NCBI GenBank assembly: GCA_032718475.1
Contig: JAUCBJ010003630.1
Span: 1 to 24,934 of the forward strand
From: Nemertoderma westbladi
Taxonomy: Eukaryota > Xenacoelomorpha > Nemertodermatida > Nemertodermatidae
Length of the DNA stretch: 24,934 nucleotides
Direction of reading: 5' to 3'
The notes under the pieces were generated by a model. The model was not told the origin of the DNA. It saw only the letters and a list, made by a program, of their open reading frames with translations, and did no database searches. Of this stretch, positions 1-8,046 are shown one piece after another. Every line of letters begins with the position of its first letter. Within the stretch, counting starts at the first letter, position 1. A program made the position numbers and the translations under genes.

Positions 1-1
1 A

Positions 2-334
2 TTAGTTAGGTAGCTCCCGAGGATGACGTGACGAGGAGCCTCCAGTTGCTTGATCATTCGTGCAAAACTTCACCATCATAATTTTCTTCTGACCGAGTTG
101 TCCAATTTCAGTACAAACTGGACCCCTATGTGATGCCAGAACATCACAGTTATTTTCTTTAAAATGCAACTCACATGCTGATTTTATGTTCTCAATAGAC
201 AGCGAATCGAACTCATCGAACTGAACAAATTCTCTGGTACCGATAATTTGATACTTATTTTGATAGCTAGGTAAACTTGACATCTTTTGTATATTTAACC
301 AAACGGGCACTTTAACGGCTGTCTTTTTTGCCAT
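2..334 (-). CDS. Hypothetical 110-aa protein or first exon
   Basis: Unrecognised ORF with no assigned function. It opens with ATG in a good context (A at -3, G at +4). Its composition is protein-like, soluble and mixed in charge, with an acidic stretch around residues 38-50 and two conserved-looking tracts near residues 29-37 (YQIIGTREF) and 68-80 (SHRGPVCTEIGQL). There is no signal peptide, membrane segment or obvious domain. The last 20 residues (GGSSSRHPRELPN end) look less protein-like, so the true exon may end at a donor GT further in, for instance the GTGAAG just after the MM at residues 86-87, with the gene continuing outside the window. It could also be a piece of a domesticated or mobile-element gene. 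It is the only ORF here that I would put forward as possible host coding sequence. Confidence 0.4.
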   Translation of the reverse strand: MAKKTAVKVPVWLNIQKMSSLPSYQNKYQIIGTREFVQFDEFDSLSIENIKSACELHFKENNCDVLASHRGPVCTEIGQLGQKKIMMVKFCTNDQATGGSSSRHPRELPN

Positions 335-1003
335 TTTATCACTTTTAGTCTCTTCTCAAAGTCTGTAATTTGGCTAGTGAATAAATTCAAACTTCCATCT
401 GCGATGGCCCTGCCACATGTAACTTTTAAAATATGAATAATTCTCGTCATGGCCCATTGAGGCCACCTAATTGAGTTGGCCCTAATGGGCCACGTGAACA
501 TTTTATAGTAGGAATAATTTCATCATGGCCCATTTAGGCCACGATGAATTAAATATTATTTGATGGCCTTAATGGGCCACCATGCTACTGCCTCAACCTG
601 GTGATATACAGTAATCATAAAGTGTGCTGACCAACAGTTTTTCCACATGTAAATGGGAGTTTGAAAGTGCAGCAAATGCGAGGGAAGCTCGCATTTTTGT
701 ATTTATGATTTTTGAAACTTGAATGACGAAACTCTTGAGTTGCGTTTTTCACTATTACAATCAGTCATTTTGGGACCTACTGTATATAGCCCTGTATATT
801 TTAGAATTAATTATTATTAATTAATTATCATGAGTAGTCCGGTCACGAGTTGTCTGGACAGGACTCATATAGTTATCGTGTTATAACTTTTACTTCAAGT
901 ACATGGCTAGAACTTATAATAAATTATCCCATATTTCCAGTAGTTTTCTTAAATAAATTACCCTTTTAATTATAGTATAATAATTATAAATAAAAACAAA
1001 CAA
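335..1003. other. AT-rich non-coding DNA
   Basis: No gene is supported here. It contains the twin hairpins at 450-579, a short palindrome near 678-694 (tgcgagggaagctcgca) and an AT-only stretch of TTAATTA repeats around 806-830. The minus-strand ORF at 295-501 is a shadow with no protein-like features. Confidence 0.6.
450..579. repeat. Two adjacent imperfect hairpins of one 16-bp motif
   Basis: Four copies of a tggcccat-taggcca motif occur as two inverted pairs. Arms 450-465 and 477-492 match at 14 of 16 positions with an 11-nt loop. Arms 526-541 and 564-579 match at 15 of 16 with a 22-nt loop. This looks like a duplicated foldback or MITE remnant. Confidence 0.6.
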
Positions 1004-1035
1004 CATTTTCCCAGTCTTGGGACGTTAGTGCCCGC

Positions 1036-1067
1036 GAGACATTAGTGCCCGCGGGCACTAATGTCTC
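1036..1067. repeat. 32-bp perfect palindrome
   Basis: Positions 1036-1051 (gagacattagtgcccg) are followed with no spacer by their exact reverse complement, centred between 1051 and 1052. It lies in the left subterminal region of the 1014-2320 element and uses the same GC-rich motif as the right-end repeats. Confidence 0.85.
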
Positions 1068-1280
1068 AGTACCTTTAGTGCCCCCGGTCACTTAGTCGCA
1101 TTATTAATTAATTAATTTTAATTAATCTCAGCTAAACATGGTAGCATTTATATTATTTTGTTTTGCGGTAAAGTCTTCAAGGAATGAGGATTAAGCAACG
1201 GCGTTTGATTGTTTATACATAACCTACTTTTGATTGAGTATGTTTAATTTGTATAACTTTACTGGAGACAGTGTGTAATA

Positions 1281-1893
1281 CTACTTCTACTACTACTAGG
1301 ATCGGCATGCTGCATTGCAGCTGCATTTTTAAGAATGCTGTGCCTGCTTGTCGACAAAATTGCACCGCCACAACTCCCTATCACCCATGACATTTGCTAG
1401 ATCATCCGCATCTTCAATGGCAGTGTCCTTTAAGATGCGTCTCAAGAAAGTCATGGGCTGTCTACCATGCTTATTCACTCCATGAGGCTGCCAAAGTACA
1501 AGATTATGCACTGGCTGGTCCTCACGGCGAAAGCAATGTCCTGCAAAGCGGAGGCGATTTTGTTCTAGTGTCAAGCTTGGTTGGTTGGTTGGAGATGTGT
1601 GCATTGTACTTGACACAATGAACCCGGCGTAGCATTCTTGTGAATGTGCCATCCAGAGATTTGGTGTCCTCAGCAGTTAGAGCCCAGCATGGACTCCCAT
1701 AGAGGAGTACTGGAACTACTGCTGCTCTAAATAATCGGACCTTAAGTTTCCGATTAATTCTCGGTGACTTCCAAATCCTGGAAAGACTATTCAAGGCTGC
1801 CCATGCCTTTCCCTTACGTATTCGAAGGTCCTCACCTGACTTCCGGATCCATGATCCCAGGTAACAAATGTCGTCCACATGCTCTCTACAACT
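1281..1893 (-). pseudogene. 5'-truncated LINE, C-terminal end of reverse transcriptase ORF
   Basis: The minus-strand translation gives two overlapping pieces of one non-LTR retrotransposon polyprotein. The first (about 1893-1560) carries the post-RT thumb signature CYLGSWIRKSGEDLRIRKG followed by a VPVLLYGSPCWAL segment. The second (about 1577-1330) is in another frame and carries LRFAGHCFRREDQPVHNLVLW, a GRQPMTFLRRILKDT block and an MGDRELWR block. These motifs are typical of the C-terminus of RTE/CR1-like endonuclease-reverse transcriptases. The piece expected between them is missing, which explains the frame change. The LINE 3' end lies at the left, near 1281, and ends in TAG trinucleotides (cta repeats on the plus strand), as in LINEs with a microsatellite tail. 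It is nested inside the 1014-2320 element. The nuclease and catalytic RT core are absent, so it is dead. Confidence 0.8.
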
Positions 1894-2170
1894 AAATGTA
1901 ATAAAAAAACAAGGTGCAGTACTACAGTATAATCATCCGAGGACTCCCTAACTAATATGTTATAATGAAATAATGATTTCAAGAATAATAATCAGTCGAC
2001 TGTCTGACATTTTGTCGACGAATTAAAAGTAAATTAGTACGTGTAGAACTAAAAGTTTTATTTATTTAAATTAGTGTATGTTAATGGAGGAGGCCGTTGT
2101 CGATGACTTTGGTTGAATGGGGTATAAGTAAGAAGAAAAACGGATTGCCTTATACTAACTTCCAAATACA

Positions 2171-2315
2171 ATGCGGGCACTAATGACTCGCGGCCCGCGG
2201 GCACTAACGTCTCACTCGCAGACAAGGTCCTCGGGCACTAATGACCCGCGGGCACTCACGTCTCACTCGCAGACAAGGTCCTCGGGGACTAATGACTCGC
2301 GGGCACTAAAGTCCC
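2171..2315. repeat. 51-bp GC-rich tandem repeat
   Basis: The motif gcgggcactaa recurs with gggcac starting at 2175, 2199, 2250 and 2301. The last three are exactly 51 bp apart, with the intervening ctcactcgcagacaaggtcc repeated. Because 51 is a multiple of three, an ORF stays open across it (2171-2356), but nothing suggests it is a protein. It forms the right subterminal region of the 1014-2320 element. Confidence 0.8.
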
Positions 2316-2330
2316 CCAATCATTTTCCCA

Positions 2331-2980
2331 CATTCAAATGCCATAAACACAAATAACATCTTACGAATTGTTTACTTATTTATGGACATGACAGGTCTGG
2401 GCTCCGACTAATGTACTGATTTCAGGTCTGCAAGGCCTGCTTTATAGGAGGCCTTGATTTGACTATAGGACGTATTTATTTGATCAGACCTACACTATAT
2501 CCTAGAATAAGAGCGTAATGATGTAGGTGTAGGTGGTAGACTATACAGTAGATGTACTGCTGGTGTACAGTGGAATGAATTTATTATTATATTCTGTTGT
2601 ATTGTACATTATTATACAATTAGTTGCCCTACATGCTAATTTTCAATATTTTTGTACTCGTTAAATTTGGTGGGTCTGATTACCAGTAGGCCCTGTACTA
2701 TAATTTACTATATAATTGATTTACATGTGTCTCTGGTCTTTGCCGACAGAAGCATCTACGCGAAGAGAAGATGCCGAAAAGAACAAAGAATAATAAACAT
2801 TCAAATTTGACAATTATTTTAGTTAAATCATCGACCTATAGTTTTGGAAGATCTTATTAGGAAGTCTCAGGTATGACTAATAAATGCTTAATTATATACT
2901 AAACCCTTAACCCTTTTCGTGACAACACTTAATAAATGCGGCGCTTTTTCATTCTAAATAATTCAGGACCGTGTTCATAA
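2331..2980. other. AT-rich DNA, no gene seen
   Basis: No coding signal on either strand. There is one short inverted repeat, aggcctg and gaggcct, around 2432-2454. Confidence 0.5.
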
Positions 2981-3303
2981 GGCGACAGTATGCCGCCTTT
3001 ATATAATTATAACTCAACCACCATGACGGCAGAGTGCCGCCTTTATATATCTATCCAGTTCACAGAGCGGCAGGGTGCCCCCTTTACTTAAACCTTTATA
3101 ACTCTTTGTTAGAACTATTAGGGCGGAATAATTGAGTTAATATGCATGTTGGGCAGGAAAAACTGGTCTAGAAAAGTTAATTTAATATTGCTTGTAAGGA
3201 TTCCTATTGGTTTGGAGCACTTCAAAATACATAATTTATGAAATTGAATTTTAATTTAGCCAATAATTATGTTACAAAATGATTAAGGCGGCAGTGTGCC
3301 GCC
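2981..3303. repeat. Dispersed single copies of the ggcggca-tgccgcc palindrome
   Basis: Four imperfect versions of the palindrome that dominates the next array are scattered here, at 2981-2997, 3025-3041, 3065-3082 and 3285-3303. Each is set in different AT-rich sequence. They look like precursors or relics of the regular array at 3344-3778. Confidence 0.7.
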
Positions 3304-3343
3304 CATGGGGTTCAAAGGTAAAAGATTTAAAAATTTCGAAAAT

Positions 3344-3778
3344 GGTTAAAGGCGGCACTGTGCCGCCTTTGGGGGTAGGATAAGTTGTAATATGGTTAAA
3401 GGCGGCACTGTGCCGCCTTTGGGGGTAGGATAAGTTGTAATATGGTTAAAGGCGGCACTGTGCCGCCTTTGGGGGTAGGATAAGTTGTAATATGGTTAAA
3501 GGCGGCACTGTGCCGCCTTTGGGGGTATGATAAGTTGTGATATGGTTAAAGGCGGCACTGTGCCGCCTTTGGGGGTAGGATAAGTTGTAATATGGTTAAA
3601 GGCGGCACTGTGCCGCCTTTGGGGTAGGATAAGTTGTAATATGGTTAAAGGCGGCACTGTGCCGCCTTTGGGGGTAGGATAAGATGTAATATGGTTTGTG
3701 CCGCCTTTGGGGGTAGGATAAGTTGTAATATGGTTAAAGGCGGCACTGTGCCGCCTTTGGGGGTAGGATAAGTTGTAA
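3344..3778. repeat. 50-bp minisatellite, 9 copies, each with a perfect 23-nt palindrome
   Basis: The unit is a palindrome, aaaggcggcac-t-gtgccgccttt, followed by an invariant spacer beginning gggggtaggataagttg. Copies are nearly identical. Copy 6 lacks one G in the spacer. Copy 8 (about 3690-3738) has lost about 12 nt comprising the left palindrome arm, so it cannot form the hairpin. Near-identity between units implies recent homogenisation. No protein or promoter is implied. Confidence 0.95.
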
Positions 3779-3948
3779 TCTCTGGTTATCCTCCTTTTAT
3801 ATATAAATCGTTGGTATACGATAAGAAAATAAACATTATTGGTCCGATCAAATATATTTTTCTTGGTCCTTCAGAGAAAAAAATGTATCCTAATAATTTT
3901 ATCTTTATGTCTATTTGAATTATTGTGTATGTGTTAACTATTATATAT

Positions 3949-4344
3949 GAGAGCCGACCACAGGTGACTTATGGAGGATCGCTAGAAGTCGGCTAGTTTA
4001 CATAGGGAGTATTTAGGTTAGGCCAAGTTCCAATCACTCTTGGGCCGTGTATAAAGCGACTATTCGACCCAGTGAACTGGGAATAAGTCGCAAGTGGTCG
4101 GCTGGTCGGCTTACATATATCGTCATAGAGCCTACAAAATAGACTACACTATATATTGAGGGTCGCTAAAAGTCGCAAAACTTTATATGTAGACTATAGG
4201 ATAGGTGGAGCCGATATGTAAGCCGACCAGCCGACCAGCCGACCACTAGCGACTTACCCTCAGTTCACTTGGTCGAATAGTCGCCTTTATACACGGCCCA
4301 AGAGGTGGTCGGAAGAGTCGATTTGGTCAGGAAAGTCGGCTCTC
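3949..4344. mobile_element. Foldback (inverted-repeat) element
   Basis: Left arm 4037-4118 and right arm 4214-4304 are inverted copies. Both contain cttgggccgtgtataaa, a cgactattcgacc block, a cagtt/aactg block and gccgacc repeats. About 95 bp separate them. The outer ends also match: gagagccgac at 3949-3958 and its complement at 4335-4344. The right arm has one extra gaccagcc unit. No ORF is present. It is a foldback or long-TIR MITE of unassigned family, and no clear target duplication was found. Confidence 0.7.
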
Positions 4345-4470
4345 CACCTACAGTATAGTCTACATATAAACTTTTGAACAAATAAATTGGAGTTGAGCTG
4401 TTAATGCAACTGTAATTAAAGATGTAAAATTAAAGATCTGAACAAAAAACCATAATATTACATCTATAAA

Positions 4471-4598
4471 CTTTTGCGACGTTTAGCGACCCTCCATATA
4501 GTCTATTGTAGACCTACAGTATGATGATGTATGTAAGCAGACCAGCCGACAAGGCGACTTAATCTCAGTTCACTGGGTTGTGAATAGTCGCCTTTATT
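4471..4598 (+). repeat. Partial second copy of the foldback element
   Basis: This stretch repeats, in order, the gcgaccctc-atatagtctat block of the foldback spacer (inverted relative to 4150-4170), then gtatgtaagc-gaccagccgac, then tcagttcac and atagtcgccttta. It matches the right half of the 3949-4344 element and diverges more than the two arms differ from each other. Confidence 0.6.
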
Positions 4599-4816
4599 CC
4601 TGTATAACATAAGAATAATATAATTATCATCTAAATAGTATTACTTATAGTAAATTTAGTACTTTATTAAGAAATTATTATTTAGCCGTACAATCAGCAT
4701 TTCACCAATTATATTGCCCAAAACGTGATGAGTTATAGTTTATTAGACAAGAAGGCTTGTGATTGGCCGCGATCTGTCGACTGGGTGCGAACATTAGTCG
4801 CCAAAAACGGGTCGTA

Positions 4817-4832
4817 TGGGATTTGCGTCCAG

Positions 4833-4863
<31 letters not shown>

Positions 4864-4873
4864 ATGTCTCACG
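4817..4873 (+). repeat. 31-nt poly-C tract in an R1 terminal module
   Basis: C occupies 4833-4863 without interruption. The flanks tgggatttgcgtccag before it and tgtctca after it match the right end of the R1 repeat at 21268-21294, where the tract is only five C long. This is probably a solo end of R1 with an expanded tract. Exact length is unreliable because such runs are prone to sequencing error. Confidence 0.6.
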
Positions 4874-5085
4874 CAATGGGTTAAATGGCTTACAATAATG
4901 TAATTGTACAAAAGCTACTATCGTATTTATTTATAAACTATATATTATTAGATTTACTTAAAGTTACAACGTATTTTACGCTGAACGAGAGAGAGAATAG
5001 AAACGAGAGTTAAAAACAGATACAATATCCAATATGACAGTTTCATTTTGAAGTTTAGGCAGGGTTATATGTGAATTGTTTTCTG
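4874..5085. other. AT-rich spacer, no gene seen
   Basis: No protein-like ORF or repeat was recognised. The minus ORF at 4702-4911 exists only because the C-tract reads as poly-glycine. Confidence 0.5.
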
Positions 5086-5160
5086 CAAAAATTCAGATAT
5101 TCTGCCCGAGTGTATTGCGTTTAGTAATTCAATACACTCAGAGAAAATATTTGAATTTTG
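5086..5160 (+). ncRNA. Possible miRNA-precursor-like hairpin
   Basis: The 32-nt arms 5086-5117 and 5130-5160 pair along nearly their full length around a 12-nt loop (5118-5129). By eye there is one bulged A, one G-T wobble and four mismatches, three of them clustered in the middle. Size and shape fit an animal pre-miRNA. An old palindromic transposon remnant would look the same, and there is no expression or conservation evidence. Confidence 0.25.
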
Positions 5161-5460
5161 TACCCTTGATAATGCATGATAGATTTCATCTTCAATGTCC
5201 GAGCTCGTTCAACCTAGTAGTTGCTAAAGATAATAAAAGAATGCGAAAGTAATAGTTAGTAGTAGTACGGGTAATGTTTGTTATTTAATTTTCTGCAGTA
5301 CCATATAGGGTTTTTTGTTAAACATCAAATAAAAATCAAATAGTTTCGTAATAGATAAACATTTATGAACAGTAATATTATAAAGTGGTCGATTTCGCCA
5401 TAAAGTATTTAATTTTATTCGGAACGTGATTAATTAGAGAAATTGAATGGGAAAATCTTT
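5161..5460. other. AT-rich spacer, no gene seen
   Basis: No coding or RNA feature can be supported between the hairpin and the 63-bp array. Confidence 0.5.
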
Positions 5461-6129
5461 TAGGCTCATCCAGCCAAGGAATGCCTGTTCGCCAGAATGG
5501 GTGATCTTCCACAGTAAACCCTTCCACTATGTTTCCTAAAGGAATGCCTGTTCACCACCACAGGTGATCTTCCACAGTAAACCCTTCCACTATGTTTCCT
5601 AAAGGAATCCCTGTTCACCACCATGGATGATCTTCCACAGTAAACTCTTCCACTCTGTTTCCTAAAGAAATTCCTGTTCACCACCATGGGTGATCTTCCA
5701 CAGTAAACTCTTCCACTCTGTTTCCAAAAGGAATGCCTGTTCACCACCATGACTGATCTTCCATAGTAAACCCTTCCACTATGTTTCCTAAAGGAATTAC
5801 TGTTCACCACCATGGGTGATCTTCTACAGTAGACCCCTCCACACTGTTTCCTAAAAGAATGCCTGTTCACCACCATGGGTGATCTTCTACAGTAAACCCT
5901 TCCACATCCTTTTTTAAGGAATGCCTGTTCACCGCCATGAGTGATCTTCCACAGTAAACCCTTCCACACTGTTTCCTAAGTTAATGCCTGTTCCTCACCA
6001 TGGGTGATCTTCCACAGTAAACCCTTCCATCCTGATTCCTCAAGGAATGCCTGTTCACCACCACGGGTGATCTTCCACAGTAAACCCTTCCACTATCTTT
6101 CCTAAAGGAATGTCTATGCACCACCATGG
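5461..6129. repeat. 63-bp minisatellite, about 10.6 copies
   Basis: The unit contains gggtgatcttccacagtaaa, then cccttccactatgtttccta, then aaggaatgcctgttcaccac. Copies differ by scattered substitutions. Because 63 is a multiple of three and the minus strand lacks stops, it reads as a 21-residue repeat (core GRVYCGRSPMVVNRHSFRK) for eight units at 5466-5969, with a frame break before 5981. The plus strand has stops in the unit. The gypsy element at 6131-11256 interrupts the array, which resumes at 11260. I treat it as a minisatellite, not a gene. Confidence 0.9.
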
Positions 6130-6130
6130 A

Positions 6131-6444
6131 TGGTATAGTGACTGACGGCAGATATAGTGACTGCATTATAGTAACTTCAAATATAGTGATATAGTATCAG
6201 TACATACCAACTGTAAAATCTGGACTATTGTCTTGTCAATACTAACTATTAGATACTGGTACTCGGCAGATGATTCCGAGTCAGTAGTTTGTGACTCATA
6301 TTGTCAGTACAATCTACTGTAGTCAGTAGGTAGCTACAGCAGCTAGGTTTCCTATATTAATATACAACAGTTTAACTGTTTAATTGATTACTGGATTTTA
6401 AACATATTAATTTAAACGAAAGCGGGTAAGCTTATTACTTTATC
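6131..6444 (+). repeat. 5' LTR of the gypsy element
   Basis: Aligns end to end with 10939-11256. By eye there are about 15-18 substitutions and four or five small indels over roughly 315 bp, so about 94-95% identity. This implies the insertion is neither very recent nor ancient. Confidence 0.9.
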
Positions 6445-6459
6445 TGGCGACTGAGGAAC
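6445..6459 (+). promoter_or_regulatory. Putative tRNA primer-binding site
   Basis: tggcgactgaggaac directly follows the left LTR. It starts with TGG, complementary to a tRNA CCA end, as required for minus-strand priming. The matching tRNA was not identified. Confidence 0.65.
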
Positions 6460-6593
6460 TTTAGGGTTTTGCCTTTTTCGCGGTCCAGTACAACAGTTGC
6501 GGATTTGCATTGCAGAATACCGAGTTGCATAGTATAGTATACTATACCGTATATACTACCACCGTATAGTATACTGTACCGTTGTTCCACAAT
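6460..6593 (+). other. Gypsy 5' leader with tatagtatact palindromes
   Basis: An untranslated stretch between the primer-binding site and gag. It holds repeated tagtatactata and gtatagtatac palindromes at about 6531-6577, of unknown role. Confidence 0.5.
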
Positions 6594-7757
6594 ATGGATT
6601 TCAAGGAAACTCAGCAAGGAACTCGACTCGTTCCATTTGATCCCAGTTCGCATGGAGCGAATATGCTCACAGCATTTGATAAATTCTTGCGTTTATTTCG
6701 ACGAAAATACAACGCATGGGATCACACACCACCGACAGGTGTAGCGCCAGGAGAGCGGAGAGGCCATCGAGGAATGGAAGAGTCGTGATAGAGTTCGGCA
6801 GCTACTAGGACATTATGCGACTGACAGGTTTATGGACGATGTGGAAGCAGTAGCTACAGACGCAGAGCTGGCGGATATGTTATTGAGTGTAATATGTTAT
6901 GAGTTTGTCGACCGCCTCCGTATAAGATACCACAAACCCACTCGAAATGAAACAATGTCGCATTATTACTTCCATCGCCTACAACAACAATCCGACAAAT
7001 CATTCGATAGCTTTGTTTATGAACTAAAGACTCAAGCGAAGAATTATTTTAAATGCACCCATCCTGCATGTAATGTGACAAACATACTCATCCGCGACCA
7101 AGTTATTATTGGCATTAAAGTTTCGCCGCAATGCTCTCAAGGAGCAGTGGGATCTAGCCAACTTAGAAGAACAGGGTCGCTGTGCAGAAGCTGCACTCAT
7201 GGGTGCTACTGCCCTTCAACTTGAGGAAGGTAAGAGGATCGATAGGCTGCGTCCAGGGAAGTATTCTAAGAAAAAACAATGCGTGACAATGCAAATGCCA
7301 AGACAACAGTATCCAATCAGGATTCTGGTCCCAGCGGCAAGGCAAAGGAATTCAAATGTTACTACTGTGGCCACTGTGGCGTTTGTCCAGCCAAGACTAG
7401 TAAATGCCGCACTTGTGGCGAGCGAGGCCATTGGGCTGAATCTGTCCTCTGTGATGGCAGGAGTTCTAGGCGTAAACCTGTCAGTAAATCAAAGAAGACT
7501 TCTGCCCCAGCCAACCACGGACGTGGTCCTAGATACCAAACCAGATTTGTGGGAGAACAAACAGATTCTGACACGGATGATGATCAATACGCTCAAAGCC
7601 AATATTATTCCAGTGATACCTCTGAGTCAGATAGTGATCACCATGCTTCTGCGGTAACGTATGCAGCACATCGCCTCAGTAAAGTTTTACGAATATGTGG
7701 TGTTCGACATGCTCAATGACGACCTGGAAAAACTAGATCCACCAATCTTAACGATTT
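6594..7757 (+). pseudogene. gag: gag pseudogene (capsid and zinc-knuckle nucleocapsid)
   Basis: The start is taken at the ATG at 6594 (MDFKETQQG). Successive parts lie in different frames: N-terminus to about 6760, a capsid-like block at about 6780-7125 (YEFVDRLRIRYHKPTRNE, then a FDSFVYELKTQAKNYFKC segment and an IRDQVIIGIK motif typical of Ty3/gypsy capsid C-terminal regions), then a NLEEQGRCAEAALMGATALQ-like helix near 7155-7220, then the nucleocapsid at 7351-7455. The nucleocapsid has two Cys-rich knuckles, CYYCGHCGVC and CRTCGERGH with a late Cys; the second keeps the C-x2-C-x4-H pattern and the first has lost its usual spacing. An acidic Asp/Ser tail follows (7560-7660). At least three frame changes show decay. 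Confidence 0.85.
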
Positions 7758-8046
7758 CAAAGTAGAAGTTGTCCTTAATGGGAAAGTTATAGAAGTCACA
7801 GCAGATACAGGAGCAGACCTCAATGTTCTTCCAAATTCTTTGGCTAATGAGTTACATTTGGACATCCAAAAATCCCGCATGAAACTCTGCCCTTATGGCT
7901 CACGCCCTTTTCGTGTATTTGGAAAATACGAAGGTACTGTACGCTTCGGGGATGCTGTAGTCCAAACAACCTGGTATATAGTTAAGAAAAGCAACATTGA
8001 ACCGCTTCTCAGTGGGGTGACTGACTCACTGAGGGACACAGGGTGA
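7758..8046 (+). pseudogene. Retrotransposon aspartic protease
   Basis: The frame starting near 7759 reads KVEVVLNGKVIEVTADTGAD with the catalytic DTGA motif (Asp at 7804-7806), followed by LNVLPNSLA and a flap-like segment through WYIVKKSNIEPLLSG. Length (about 95 residues) fits a retroviral-type protease that cleaves Gag-Pol as a dimer. A TGA at 8044 ends the ORF, but similar sequence continues in the same frame into the RT linker, so this stop is probably a mutation. Confidence 0.88.

Larger units (their letters stand above)
1014..2320. mobile_element. Non-autonomous inverted-repeat DNA transposon with 10-bp target duplication
   Basis: The direct repeat cattttccca is present without mismatch at 1004-1013 and 2321-2330, at the outer edges of an inverted repeat. 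Terminal positions 1019-1038 (gggacgttagtgcccgcgag) match the reverse complement of 2296-2315 at 19 of 20 positions. Just inside are GC-rich subterminal repeats built from the same gtgcccgcg motif: a 32-bp palindrome on the left and a 51-bp tandem repeat on the right. No transposase is present, and the interior is AT-rich with a nested LINE fragment. A 9-11-bp duplication is typical of Mutator-like elements, which suggests but does not prove that superfamily. The terminus may vary by a few bases, because 4-5 nt lie between the duplication and the best-matching TIR. Confidence 0.7.

Noticed and set aside
3344-3778. CRISPR array
   Set aside because: Palindromic repeat units of regular length, but the spacers are identical and the DNA is eukaryotic; it is a minisatellite.
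4702-4911. ORF with a poly-glycine run
   Set aside because: Created by the 31-nt C-tract; tract length, and hence frame, is uncertain.
7163-7574. Minus-strand ORFs opposite gag
   Set aside because: Shadows of the gag coding strand, which has recognisable capsid and zinc-knuckle motifs.
7717-7719. In-frame TGA between gag and protease as a readthrough codon
   Set aside because: The segment just before (about 7685-7757) makes better protein in another frame (EYVVFDMLNDDLEKLDPP), so the TGA lies in a stretch that is probably not read in that frame. Two indels explain it more simply.
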